Part shown: positions 1 through 7,759 of the stretch, piece by piece
Layout of the letters: each line of letters opens with the position of its first letter
Numbering within the stretch: position 1 is the stretch's first letter
DNA from: Acidobacteriaceae bacterium
Lineage (GTDB): Bacteria; Acidobacteriota; Terriglobia; Terriglobales; Acidobacteriaceae
DNA length: 44,861 nt
Reading direction: 5' to 3'
Assembly: GCA_003134655.1 (NCBI GenBank)
Contig: PLBY01000067.1
Span: forward strand, 39,133 to 83,993
The notes under the pieces: generated by a model
Told to the model about the DNA's origin: nothing
What the model saw: the letters and a program-made list of their open reading frames with translations, nothing else
Databases searched by the model: none
Position numbers and translations under genes: made by a program

Positions 1-181
1 CCCTTCGGCAGGCTCAGGGCAAGCGGTGGGCTGCATTTTTTCGCCGCCCTTCGACTCCGCTCAGGGCAGGCTTTCGCGGCTGGACAGCCGGGGGCGGCTG
101 TCCCCACAAAAACCCTGACGCTACGATCGGCGCCTGCGCGGGCGAGACGCCCCCACTACAGCCGGCGGGACGCCGGCGCTA
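1..181. repeat. Mosaic of intergenic palindromic repeats downstream of cydA
   Basis: No gene is visible here. The stretch is built from repeat modules that recur elsewhere in the window. Positions 1-24 and 47-72 are two versions of a CCCTTCG...CTCAGGGCA module, also found inverted at 32659-32685. Positions 82-108 hold arms GGACAGCC and GGCTGTCC followed by CCCACA. Positions 141-181 hold GGCGAGACGCC and then a GCCGGC-rich hairpin ending in GGCGCTAC, which directly abuts the cydA stop codon. The modules could act as 3'-end hairpins for cydA. Confidence 0.75.
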
Positions 182-1516
182 CTAATGTGATCCTGTTTCG
201 GCTTCTGGGCCTTGTTCGATTTCGCGGCGGACCAGGAACAGGAACAGGATGCCGAGTACTGTGTACATGCCCATGAATCCCAGCAGGGTGAACATGCCGT
301 TCCCTGCTGAGACTGTTTTTGAATAGCCGTCGGCTGTGCGCATCAGGGAGTAGACCAGCCAGGGCTGCCGTCCGATTTCTGCCGTCATCCATCCGGCGGT
401 ATTTGCGATGTACGGGAACGGCAGGGCCAGCAGCAGGATCCAGAGCATCCAGTGGCTGGAGAACAGCTTGCCACGCCATAACAGGAACGCCGCGACTACT
501 GAGATCGCAATGAAGATCGTCCCGAGCCCTACCATGATGTGGTAACTGAAGTAGAGGAGCGCGATGTTCGACGGCCACTGGTCTTCGGGGAAGGCGTTTA
601 GGCCTTTTACCTCGGCTTTCCATGCGCGGTAGGTCAGGAAGCTCAGCGCGTTGGGAATCACCACGGGATTGTCGATCTTCTTTTGGTCGACATTAGGCTG
701 GCCGATCAGCACCAGAGGTGCTCCGGGCTGAGTCTCAAACAGGGCTTCCATTGCGGCCAGGGTGACTGGCTGATTGTCGGCGATCATGCGGCCCTGGCCG
801 TCTCCGGTGGGAAACAACTGCAAGACGCTGAAGATCAGTCCCGCCACCACTCCCACGTGCACAAAGATGCGGCCGCATTGTTCAAACTTGCCCCACAGCA
901 GATAGAACGCGCCCACCGAGGTCATGACGAACGCCCCGGTAATCACGGCGCCAGACATATTGTGGGCGTACTGCCACCATGCCCACGGATTCAGGACTAG
1001 CGCCCAGAAACTGGAAAGCTGCACCGATCCATCAGCGGCCTTGGCGTAGCCCACGGGATGCTGCATCCAGGCGTCGGTGGCGATGATGAAGAATCCGGAA
1101 AGCCATGATCCCAGGAATACGGCGACTGCCGACCACCAGTGAGCCCGCGGGCTCAGCCGCTTCTCTCCATACAAGAACAGGCCCAAGAAAGCGGACTCCA
1201 GGAAGAAGGCGAACATGCCTTCCATGGCCAGAGTCTGGCCGATCACGCCTCCGGCAAAGCGCGAGAAGTGCGACCAGTTCGTGCCGAACTGAAATTCCAT
1301 GGGGATGCCGGTCACCACACCCAACACGAAGTTAATGCCGAAAATCCGGGCCCAGAAGCGCGCCGCCTGGTGATAAGTCTCATCATTACGGCGCAGGCCC
1401 AGCGTTTTAAGTACAACGATGAGCGGGGCCAGCCCCATGGTGAGTTGGGGGAACAGATAATGGAAGGTGACGGTAAAGGCGAAGTGAAGGCGATGAACTA
1501 AGAGCGCACTATCCAT
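182..1516 (-). CDS. cydA: Cytochrome bd ubiquinol oxidase subunit I
   Basis: Subunit I of the membrane quinol oxidase that reduces O2 to water and builds proton-motive force at low oxygen. The 444-residue, many-helix protein keeps the family's key residues: His19 (high-spin heme b595 ligand), Glu99 and Glu107 (proton and heme pocket), His185 and Met328 (heme b558 ligands, the Met in YHIMVGLG), and the GRQPW signature at 382-386. The quinol loop (about 240-310) is of the short type, and total length is at the low end for the family. ATG 1516 has GAGG about 6 nt upstream. cydB normally follows cydA, but the next 181 bp are only repeats, so subunit II is either beyond the window edge or elsewhere. 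A CRP/FNR-like palindrome lies about 57 bp upstream of the start. Confidence 0.95.
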   Translation of the reverse strand: MDSALLVHRLHFAFTVTFHYLFPQLTMGLAPLIVVLKTLGLRRNDETYHQAARFWARIFGINFVLGVVTGIPMEFQFGTNWSHFSRFAGGVIGQTLAMEGMFAFFLESAFLGLFLYGEKRLSPRAHWWSAVAVFLGSWLSGFFIIATDAWMQHPVGYAKAADGSVQLSSFWALVLNPWAWWQYAHNMSGAVITGAFVMTSVGAFYLLWGKFEQCGRIFVHVGVVAGLIFSVLQLFPTGDGQGRMIADNQPVTLAAMEALFETQPGAPLVLIGQPNVDQKKIDNPVVIPNALSFLTYRAWKAEVKGLNAFPEDQWPSNIALLYFSYHIMVGLGTIFIAISVVAAFLLWRGKLFSSHWMLWILLLALPFPYIANTAGWMTAEIGRQPWLVYSLMRTADGYSKTVSAGNGMFTLLGFMGMYTVLGILFLFLVRREIEQGPEAETGSH

Positions 1517-1565
1517 GAAAAACCTCGACGCCCCGATAGGCTAAACGGTTTGCAGCGGGTCTTTA

Positions 1566-1581
1566 TGTGATGCAAATCACA
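1566..1581. promoter_or_regulatory. CRP/FNR-family operator-like palindrome upstream of cydA
   Basis: The 16 bp are TGTGA-N6-TCACA, with perfect arms that extend to TGTGAT/ATCACA when read on the minus strand. It lies in the 79-bp gap between the thioesterase stop and the cydA ATG, centred about 57 bp before the start codon. CRP/FNR-family proteins are known to control cyd genes in other bacteria. Which family member binds here cannot be told from the site. Confidence 0.6.
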
Positions 1582-1595
1582 ACAGTCTACGAAAA

Positions 1596-2093
1596 TCAGC
1601 GCACTTTGCGCCTCCGTTCCAATTCGGAACGCCGGATTTCGCGGCGCCGGCCGGCGTCATCGTAACGGCGCTGCTGCTCATCGGTCTCGGGAATCACTGG
1701 GGCGACTTTCAGGTGCTTTCCCACAGGATCGATGGCTACAAAAGTAAGGTAGGCCGAGGCCACGTGCTGGGCGGTGTCGGCAATGTAGTTCTCGACGAAG
1801 ACTTTCACGCCGACCTCCATTGACGTGTGGAAGACACGGTTGACGGAAGAGCGAAGAATGACGAGATCGCCGACGCGAACCGGGACGAGGAAGTCGATGT
1901 GATCGACGGAGGCGGTGACGACGTAGTTGCGGGAGTGTCGGTGGGCGGCCATGGCGCCGGCCAGATCGATCCAGTGCATGAGGCGTCCGCCGAGCAGGGC
2001 TGCAAGAGGATTGGCGTCGTTCGGGAGAACGATTTCAGCCATCTCGGATTGCGAATCCCGGACAGGGCGGGGTGCCAGCGGGTCGTGCGTCAT
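1596..2093 (-). CDS. Hotdog-fold acyl-CoA thioesterase
   Basis: Predicted cytoplasmic hydrolase of acyl-CoA esters, of the YciA/BACH type. The 165-residue chain has the acyl-CoA hydrolase signature near the start: Pro24-Asn25-Asp26-x-Asn28, the Gly35-Gly36 pair and Asp43 in the long hotdog helix, then the ASVDHIDFLVPVRVGD strand segment. The last 25 residues are Arg/Glu-rich and probably lie outside the fold. ATG 2093 has AGGA about 9 nt upstream. It precedes cydA on the same strand, but the CRP-like site between them suggests cydA has its own promoter. The substrate chain length cannot be told. Confidence 0.9.
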   Translation of the reverse strand: MTHDPLAPRPVRDSQSEMAEIVLPNDANPLAALLGGRLMHWIDLAGAMAAHRHSRNYVVTASVDHIDFLVPVRVGDLVILRSSVNRVFHTSMEVGVKVFVENYIADTAQHVASAYLTFVAIDPVGKHLKVAPVIPETDEQQRRYDDAGRRREIRRSELERRRKVR

Positions 2094-2126
2094 GCTTGTC
2101 TTCCTTTCAATTGCGGCCGGTATCTC

Positions 2127-2621
2127 TCAAGCTTTCTTTTTCCGGTATGACTCCAGAAAACATTCCGCCATCTTCTGGATGCGGGCGTCGTCGTGGCGGA
2201 CCAGCCAAACCGCCCGCGACAAGTCGAATTCCAGATCGCCATGTTCGACGGGCCGATGATTCCGTTCGCAGACATAATGGAGAAGAAGGACGCGGGCAGG
2301 AACAGCCGTGGTCTCTCGGGGATGGAGGCGGGCGGCCGGGTCCCGAGGAGCGGAAACGGCGAATCGCACCGCATCCCAAGCGCACATCAGAGGCGACCAG
2401 CTACAGCTGCTGGCATATCCCAGATTGCAGAAAGCCTCCAGAATGTGTTGCGGCGGAACTTCGCCTTCGTGGCCGGGAGCCGTGCAGTGACCGCTCCATC
2501 CGGAGCCGAGCGGAAGTCTCGCAGGATGCGGCCATGTGCCGTTTTCCAGCCTCGACACCGGCATAAAGTACGGGCAGGCCAATTCGTTCTTCTCAGACTC
2601 AGGAATGGTTGGGACTGGCAA
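2127..2621 (-). CDS. Conserved Cys-rich protein of unknown function
   Basis: A 164-residue protein I judge real because its N-terminal half reads as a compact motif: Cys16-Pro-Tyr-Phe-Met-Pro, a RLPLGxGWxGxC segment (Cys46), and FCNLGYAxxC (Cys65, Cys73). Cys80, Cys118 and Cys154 follow. The spacing suggests metal or iron-sulfur binding, but no named family is recognised. The C-terminal part (about 105-164) is a separate hydrophobic/charged segment ending in Lys-Lys-Lys-Ala. There is no ATG before Cys16; the open frame starts at TTG 2621 with no clear ribosome-binding site, so the true start is uncertain. It lies 33 bp upstream of the thioesterase on the same strand. No signal peptide is visible. 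Confidence 0.7.
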   Translation of the reverse strand: MPVPTIPESEKNELACPYFMPVSRLENGTWPHPARLPLGSGWSGHCTAPGHEGEVPPQHILEAFCNLGYASSCSWSPLMCAWDAVRFAVSAPRDPAARLHPRETTAVPARVLLLHYVCERNHRPVEHGDLEFDLSRAVWLVRHDDARIQKMAECFLESYRKKKA

Positions 2622-2732
2622 TTGTAAACAGTTGCGCGAGGTCTGGCCAGTTCTCGGCGAAGCTACCGGCGCCAGGGTCCGGCGGTTGTAGTAATCTCGT
2701 GATCAGGGAATTGCTCCACTTTTCCCGACACC

Positions 2733-3041
2733 ATGGACCGCATAGCCGCGCTTAACGAGATCCTGACGGAAAACCCCAAAGATGCGTTCGCGCGTTACGG
2801 ACTCGCCATGGAGTACTCCAAGCAGGGCGACCTCGACCGGGCGCTGGCCGAGTTCTCGATTCTGCTCGAGGTCTGTCCCGACTACACCGCCGGATATTTC
2901 ATGGCGGCGCAGACCCTGGTGAAAGCCGAGCGAGTGGACGACGCGAAGAAGATGCTGCAGGACGGCGTCGCTTCGGCGCGGCGTACTGGCAACCTGCATG
3001 CGCAATCGGAAATGGAAGCTATGCTGGCGGAGTTGGGATAG
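2733..3041 (+). CDS. Small TPR-repeat protein
   Basis: A 102-residue cytoplasmic protein made almost wholly of tetratricopeptide helices. A first TPR runs about residues 17-50 (AFARYGLAMEYSKQGDLDRA, then LLEVCPDY) and a second about 51-85. A C-terminal helix ends in AMLAELG. TPRs serve as protein-docking scaffolds, and the partner is unknown. The start ATG lacks an obvious Shine-Dalgarno sequence. The gene is convergent with the SDR gene; a T-rich/A-rich inverted repeat separates them. Confidence 0.8.
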   Translation: MDRIAALNEILTENPKDAFARYGLAMEYSKQGDLDRALAEFSILLEVCPDYTAGYFMAAQTLVKAERVDDAKKMLQDGVASARRTGNLHAQSEMEAMLAELG

Positions 3042-3044
3042 AGC

Positions 3045-3106
3045 AGGTTTCAAGGTTTTCTGAATATATGGTCTTTAAGACTTTGAAGCTTTTGAAACCT
3101 TGAAAC
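3045..3106. repeat. Inverted repeat between convergent genes
   Basis: AGGTTTCAAGGTTTT at 3045-3059 is mirrored by GAAACCTTGAAAC at 3094-3106, with a smaller palindrome GTCTT/AAGAC in between. It lies in the 77 bp between the TPR gene and the SDR gene, which end toward each other, so it may serve as a bidirectional 3'-end structure. Confidence 0.55.
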
Positions 3107-3118
3107 TCTGAAACTTTC

Positions 3119-3901
3119 TTACGTTGCCATTCTGCCCATCGCCCGCTCCACCAGGGCCGGGAATAGTTGATAGAGTTTCACAGGCACGTGCATCGTCCAG
3201 GGAACGATCACTTCCCTCTTCTGCTTCAGGTATCCGTTGAGAGTAGCGCGCGCAACCCGTTCTGCGGTGATGCCGCGAACCGAGCCGGGACGAACATTCT
3301 TCAGTTCGTTGCCCCGAACCGCATTCTCGCTGAAAGCAGTGCGCACATAACCTGGACAAACCGTCAGCACGTGGATTGCATCCTTCTTCAGTTCGACACC
3401 AGCGGCCTTGCCGATGGCATTGAGCGCGAACTTGGTAGCGCTATAGGATGCGTGAAACGGCACGGGGATGTGGCCGGCGACGCTGGAGATGTTGATGATC
3501 GAGCCGCCGCCCTGCTGGCGCATGACCGGGATGACTGCTTGCATGGCCGACATAGCTCCGAAGAAATTGGTTTCGAACATCTCGTGGCAGGCCTGTATGT
3601 CGGCCTGCGCGACGGAATCCAGCAGGCCGTGGCCGGCGTTATTGATCCAAACATCGATCCGCTTGAAGTGATGCAGGGTCAGGGCGAGGACGCGGTCGAT
3701 CTCCTCGGAGTTGCGGACATCGCAGGAGAGGGCGGCAGTGCGGTCGAGACAACCGATGCGCGTGCGAGCAGTTTCGGCCCGGGCAGCATCGCGCGATAGC
3801 AGAACGACATTCGCTCCCTCCTCGGCAAAAAGCTTGGCAATTGCTTCGCCGATGCCCATCGAGGCGCCGGTGACTACGACTACTTTCCCGACAAGTTCCA
3901 T
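3119..3901 (-). CDS. Short-chain dehydrogenase/reductase (SDR)
   Basis: A 260-residue classical SDR oxidoreductase using NAD(P)(H); the substrate is unknown. The cofactor motif TGASMGIG is at 11-18, NNAG at 87-90, and the catalytic set is Ser139/140, Tyr153 and Lys157 (YSATK). The PGYVRT segment after the active site is also typical. The start chosen is ATG 3901 (MELVGKVVVV), where family homology begins. The open frame continues upstream to 4057, but that part is Arg-rich, low-complexity, and overlaps palindromic repeats. A GGAG lies about 15 nt upstream, so the ribosome-binding site is weak. It is divergent from the Lon-domain gene. Confidence 0.9.
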   Translation of the reverse strand: MELVGKVVVVTGASMGIGEAIAKLFAEEGANVVLLSRDAARAETARTRIGCLDRTAALSCDVRNSEEIDRVLALTLHHFKRIDVWINNAGHGLLDSVAQADIQACHEMFETNFFGAMSAMQAVIPVMRQQGGGSIINISSVAGHIPVPFHASYSATKFALNAIGKAAGVELKKDAIHVLTVCPGYVRTAFSENAVRGNELKNVRPGSVRGITAERVARATLNGYLKQKREVIVPWTMHVPVKLYQLFPALVERAMGRMAT

Positions 3902-4003
3902 GCTCGGGTTGTATTCTCCACGGCGCGGCAAGTCAAGATGCGGGGGGCGCAGAGCCAGGCGGCCGATGTCGTACAATCGTTTGATTCCGGGCGCCGTGGT
4001 ACC

Positions 4004-4095
4004 GCCGCCGTCTCGGCGGCTGTAGCGGATGCATCTTGTTCCCACATGCGAGGCCAAGATGGCCCCGCGACAGCCGGCAGGATGCCGGCGCTACA
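4004..4095. repeat. Two palindromic repeat modules between divergent genes
   Basis: Positions 4004-4020 are GCCGCCG-TCT-CGGCGGC. Positions 4068-4095 carry GACAGCCGGC...GCCGGCGCTAC, the same family as 158-184 and 40691-40717. Together they fill most of the gap between the SDR and Lon-domain starts and argue against the longer starts of both genes. Confidence 0.65.
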
Positions 4096-4115
4096 ACTTG
4101 ATCGTCGGAGTCTTC

Positions 4116-4721
4116 GTGGCGCTTCTTCCTCTGTTTCCGCTGGACGTAGTGTTGCTCCCCGGCACTCCCCTGCCCTTGCACATTTTTGAGCCGCGATACA
4201 AAGAAATGATTGGGGAGTGTCTGGCGAACAATGCTCCCTTCGGCGTGGTGCGCGCCCTGGAAGAGGGTCTCGCGGAGGTCGGATGCACCGCCGAAATCGT
4301 TAGCGTCACGAAAGAGTATCCCGATGGGCGCATGGACCTGATCGCCGAAGGGCGCAAGCGCTTCGAGGTGGTCGAACTGAACCAGGACCGATCCTTCTTG
4401 CGGGCAGAAGTGTTGCTGGTGCCGGACGAACCGGTCACGTCCTCCGAGGCAGATAAGGCGCGAGCTATTCAGGTGCACTTGGAGATTCTCTCGCTGGCGG
4501 GCGCCGTGCAGGATCTTTCCGCAGCCGACCAGAGCGCGCTTTCCTTTTACCTTGCAGGCTCGCTGCCGCTGGATCTCGACTTCAAACAGAAGTTGCTGGG
4601 GATGCGGTCGGAGAGCGAACGCATTCAGGCGGTCGCGGCGTATCTGGAAGGCATCTTGCCCAATCTGCGACGCGCGGCTCGTGCGCGCGAGAAGGCCGGG
4701 GGCAACGGGCACGCTCGGTAG
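4116..4721 (+). CDS. Stand-alone Lon N-terminal (substrate-binding) domain protein
   Basis: Resembles only the N-terminal domain of Lon protease; it has no AAA+ or Ser/Lys protease domain. The sequence opens with the domain's hallmark LLPLFPLDVVLLPGTPLPLHIFEPRYKEM and continues with GRMDLIAEGRKRFEV and a C-terminal helical half ending in a basic tail. Such proteins are widespread in bacteria and of unclear role, perhaps substrate capture or adaptor work. The start chosen is GTG 4116, because GGAG lies 5 nt upstream and the next residues match the domain. The ORF opens at ATG 4029, but that stretch translates a palindromic repeat. Length is about 201 residues, normal for the single domain. Confidence 0.85.
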   Translation: MALLPLFPLDVVLLPGTPLPLHIFEPRYKEMIGECLANNAPFGVVRALEEGLAEVGCTAEIVSVTKEYPDGRMDLIAEGRKRFEVVELNQDRSFLRAEVLLVPDEPVTSSEADKARAIQVHLEILSLAGAVQDLSAADQSALSFYLAGSLPLDLDFKQKLLGMRSESERIQAVAAYLEGILPNLRRAARAREKAGGNGHAR

Positions 4722-4834
4722 TTTTTGGATCTTGGGTCTTAAGTGGTGGGCTTCGACTCGGGACCGCGCGACCCAACGCTCTTCCGCAGCGGCGCGTATA
4801 ATCGGGGAAAGTTTGGTTGTGGGGGGATCCTTTC

Positions 4835-6334
4835 ATGAGTAGTCTTCCGCGCACGCTGGGTGATCTGCGCCGCAGTATTTTCTCCGAAGAGCGGTTGCGC
4901 ACGCGCCACGTTAAAGATGAACTGCGTGAGAACCTGACGACGCGGCTGCGCAAGAACGGCGATGCCCCGGTTTTCCCTGGAATCGTGGGCTACGAAGACA
5001 CGGTCATACCGCAGATCGTCAATGCAATTCTTTCGCGGCATAATTTCATTCTGCTCGGGCTGCGCGGTCAGGCGAAAAGCCGCATCTTGCGGGCCCTGAC
5101 GACTCTGCTCGATCCCCACATGCCGTATCTGGCGGGATGCGAAGTGCACGACAATCCCTATGCTCCGATCTGCCGGCGCTGCCGCGAGGAAGTTGCGCGA
5201 CTCGGGGACGACTCGCCGATTGCCTATCTTTCGCCCGACGACCGCTACGTAGAGAAGTTGGCGACGCCCGACGTGACGATTGCGGATTTGATTGGCGACA
5301 TCGACCCGATCAAGGCGGCGCGTGGAGGGCACGAACTGTCCAGCGAATTGACGGTGCACTACGGACTGCTTCCCCGCGCCAATCGCGGCATCTTCGCTAT
5401 CAACGAACTGCCTGATCTGGCGGGGAAGATTCAGGTGGGATTATTCAACATCATGCAGGAGGGCGACGTGCAGATTAAGGGATATCCCATTCGCCTGCCG
5501 CTCGATGTGGCGCTGGTGTTCAGCGCGAACCCGGAGGACTATACGGCGCGCGGGAAGATCATCACGCCGTTGAAGGACCGCATCGGCTCGGAGATTCGCA
5601 CGCACTATCCGGCGACCGTGGAAGAAGGAATCGCGATCACAGCGCAGGAGGCGTGGACACGGCGGAACGGGTATCCGATGCATCTGCCGAACTATGTGCA
5701 GGAGGTGATTGAGCGCGTGGCCTTCGCTGCACGCGAAGACAAGAAGATCGACAAGCGCTCGGGCGTGAGCCAGCGGCTTCCGATCTCGGCGATGGAAAAT
5801 GTGGTTTCGAATGCTGAGCGGCGTGCGATTCGCAACGACGAGAAGGTCGTCGTGCCCCGCATCGGCGACGTGTACGCAGCCTTACCCGCGATTACCGGCA
5901 AGCTCGAACTGGAATACGAAGGCGAGATGAAAGGCGCAGACCATGTGGGGCGCGAGTTGATTCGCGCAGCGATCGCGAAGACTTACGACGAGTACTACAC
6001 CGGAGCCAACGTACAGCAGATCGTGCAATGGTTCGATCTGGGCGGCGAGATTCAGCTGTCGGACTCGGTCCCGGCTGAGGAAGCGCTGGAGAAGTTGAAG
6101 GGGATCCAGGGCCTGGTCGACAAACTTGGTCCGCTGAGCGTTACGCAGAAAGACAGCCCGGAGCAGCAGGTATCGGCGGCGGAGTTCATTCTCGAGGGCC
6201 TGCACGCGCATAAGCGCATCGGACGCAGTGAGGAGCGCGTGTTCAAGGCAGGAGAGAAAAAGCCGGAGCCTGTGCGAGAGAAGGGGTTCGAGCCGGAAGA
6301 AAAGCCGTACCGGCAGAGAAGGCAGTTTAACTAG
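4835..6334 (+). CDS. ChlI/MoxR-like AAA+ ATPase with a Cys cluster
   Basis: A 499-residue AAA+ ATPase of the Mg-chelatase/MoxR branch, likely remodelling a client with the VWA protein downstream. The Walker A is GLRGQAKS (75-82), with Ala where the usual second Gly stands. The Walker B segment is GIFAINELPDL (185-195), with Asn before the catalytic Glu191. Asn232 is the likely sensor 1 and Arg249 (PLKDRIGSEI) the likely arginine finger. Between Walker A and B sits Cys102-x2-His105-x7-Cys113-x2-Cys116, a possible zinc site. The C-terminal 120 residues are charged and helical. ATG 4835 follows a G-rich Shine-Dalgarno (4821-4826); an ATG at 4817 is also in frame. The VWA gene starts 84 bp downstream, past a hairpin pair. 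Confidence 0.9.
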   Translation: MSSLPRTLGDLRRSIFSEERLRTRHVKDELRENLTTRLRKNGDAPVFPGIVGYEDTVIPQIVNAILSRHNFILLGLRGQAKSRILRALTTLLDPHMPYLAGCEVHDNPYAPICRRCREEVARLGDDSPIAYLSPDDRYVEKLATPDVTIADLIGDIDPIKAARGGHELSSELTVHYGLLPRANRGIFAINELPDLAGKIQVGLFNIMQEGDVQIKGYPIRLPLDVALVFSANPEDYTARGKIITPLKDRIGSEIRTHYPATVEEGIAITAQEAWTRRNGYPMHLPNYVQEVIERVAFAAREDKKIDKRSGVSQRLPISAMENVVSNAERRAIRNDEKVVVPRIGDVYAALPAITGKLELEYEGEMKGADHVGRELIRAAIAKTYDEYYTGANVQQIVQWFDLGGEIQLSDSVPAEEALEKLKGIQGLVDKLGPLSVTQKDSPEQQVSAAEFILEGLHAHKRIGRSEERVFKAGEKKPEPVREKGFEPEEKPYRQRRQFN

Positions 6335-6335
6335 T

Positions 6336-6414
6336 GTAGAGACGTTGCTTGCAACGTCTCTCTTACCATCATCCGAAATGCTGCAGGCAGAGACGTAGCA
6401 AGCTACGTCTCTAC
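6336..6414. repeat. Paired hairpins between the ATPase and VWA genes
   Basis: The first palindrome, AGAGACGTTGC/GCAACGTCTCT, spans 6338-6361. The second, AGAGACGTAGC/GCTACGTCTCT, spans 6389-6412. The outer ends GTAGAGACG and CGTCTCTAC can also pair, so a large structure with two inner hairpins is possible. It starts right after the ATPase stop codon and ends 5 bp before the VWA ATG. Confidence 0.8.
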
Positions 6415-6418
6415 GACA

Positions 6419-7654
6419 ATGAAAAGAATTCGTTATTCCAAATACGTTCCCGATCCGGCGGGCGAGATGAGCATGGAGGACTTGCTCAGCGCGCTCTCGG
6501 ACTACCTGCTGCAGAGCGGGTTTCAGGAATCCATGTGGTACGAAATGCCCGAGGGCGAGCAGACGCTGGATGAACTCAAGCGGGCCATCGAGCAGGCTCT
6601 GATGAACGGCGAGATGTTCGACGAGAACCTGCGGGAGCAGATTGAGCAGATGGTTGCCGACGGGCAACTCGACGAACTGATCGAGAAGCTTATCGAGCGC
6701 ATGCAGCAGGAAGACTACATTTCGATCGACGAGCCGCACGATCCCGCACGGCAGTCGAGCGTTGGAGGGCAGACCGGCGAGGCGCAGCAGGCCAAGTTTG
6801 AAATTACCGACAAGAGTCTCGACTTCCTTGGCTTCAAGTCGCTGCGGAACCTTCTCGGCTCCCTGGGCAAGTCGAGTTTTGGACGGCACGACACCCGCGA
6901 TCTTGCCACCGGCATTGAAACCAGCGGGTCGGCGAAGACCTACGAGTTTGGCGATACGCTCAACCTCGACATCACGGCGACGCTGTCAAGCGCGATCCAG
7001 CGCGAGGGCCTGACGCTGCCGCTCAACATCGAATACTCGGATTTGCAGGTGCACCAGTGCGAGTACCAGTCGTCGTGCGCGACCGTGCTGATGCTCGACT
7101 GTTCGCATTCGATGATTCTGTACGGCGAAGACCGGTTTACGCCTGCGAAGAAAGTTGCGATGGCGCTGTCGCACCTGATCCGCACGCAGTATCCGGGGGA
7201 CTCGCTGTCGCTGGTGCTGTTCCATGATTCGGCGGAAGAGATCCCTCTGTCGCAACTGGCGCGGGTGAAGGTCGGGCCGTACTACACCAACACGCGTGAG
7301 GGGCTGCGGCTGGCGCAGAGAATCCTGCAACGGCAGCGCAAAGACATGAAGCAGATCGTGATGATCACCGACGGCAAGCCTTCGGCGCTGACGCTGGAAG
7401 ACGGGCGTATCTATAAGAACGCCTTTGGGCTCGACCCGCTGGTCGTGAGCCAGACGCTGGAAGAGGTTTCGAAGTGCAAGCGGGCTGGCGTGTTGATCAA
7501 TACGTTCATGCTGGCGTCGGACTATGGGCTGGTGCAGTTCGTGCAGAAAGTCACCGAGATGTGCCGCGGGAAGGCGTACTTCACGACGCCGTATACGCTG
7601 GGGCAGTATCTGCTGATGGATTACATGTCGCGGAAGACCAAGACGATTCATTAA
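6419..7654 (+). CDS. VWA-domain protein, partner of the AAA+ ATPase
   Basis: A 411-residue soluble protein with a C-terminal von Willebrand factor A domain. The metal-ion-dependent adhesion site is complete: Asp-Cys-Ser-His-Ser (227-231), a Thr in YYTNTREGL, and ITDGKPS. The first 100 residues are acidic and helical (several Glu/Asp-rich amphipathic stretches). A linker and a beta-rich segment follow before the VWA fold. MoxR/RavA and ChlI ATPases are usually encoded beside a VWA protein that bridges ATPase and client, so a complex with the upstream ATPase is the natural reading. The client cannot be named. The ORF starts at ATG 6419, five bases after the second hairpin, which could mask the ribosome-binding region. 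Confidence 0.9.
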   Translation: MKRIRYSKYVPDPAGEMSMEDLLSALSDYLLQSGFQESMWYEMPEGEQTLDELKRAIEQALMNGEMFDENLREQIEQMVADGQLDELIEKLIERMQQEDYISIDEPHDPARQSSVGGQTGEAQQAKFEITDKSLDFLGFKSLRNLLGSLGKSSFGRHDTRDLATGIETSGSAKTYEFGDTLNLDITATLSSAIQREGLTLPLNIEYSDLQVHQCEYQSSCATVLMLDCSHSMILYGEDRFTPAKKVAMALSHLIRTQYPGDSLSLVLFHDSAEEIPLSQLARVKVGPYYTNTREGLRLAQRILQRQRKDMKQIVMITDGKPSALTLEDGRIYKNAFGLDPLVVSQTLEEVSKCKRAGVLINTFMLASDYGLVQFVQKVTEMCRGKAYFTTPYTLGQYLLMDYMSRKTKTIH

Positions 7655-7660
7655 GCGCAT

Positions 7661-7738
7661 CACGTAGCGGCGGACGCATTCGTCCGCCCGTGATACAAGC
7701 AGCGAGGAGCCCCGGACGAATGCGTCCGGGGCTACGTG
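7661..7738. repeat. Composite palindromic element with CACGTAG ends
   Basis: 78 bp bounded by CACGTAGC and its complement GCTACGTG. Inside are two perfect palindromes around GGACGCATTCGTCC (7672-7685) and GGACGAATGCGTCC (7714-7727). A 125-bp relative sits at 41404-41528. It begins 6 bp after the VWA stop codon. There is no coding capacity; it looks like a small non-autonomous or REP-type element. Confidence 0.75.
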
Positions 7739-7759
7739 TTTGATACTCTTTTGTAAGAC

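Noticed and set aside
3902..4057. N-terminal extension of the SDR protein (52 residues)
   Set aside because: The stretch is Arg-rich without homology, overlaps a GCCGCCG palindrome, and the SDR fold starts exactly at ATG 3901.
4029..4115. Longer start of the Lon-domain protein
   Set aside because: These codons translate a palindromic repeat; GTG 4116 has GGAG at good spacing and the domain begins there.
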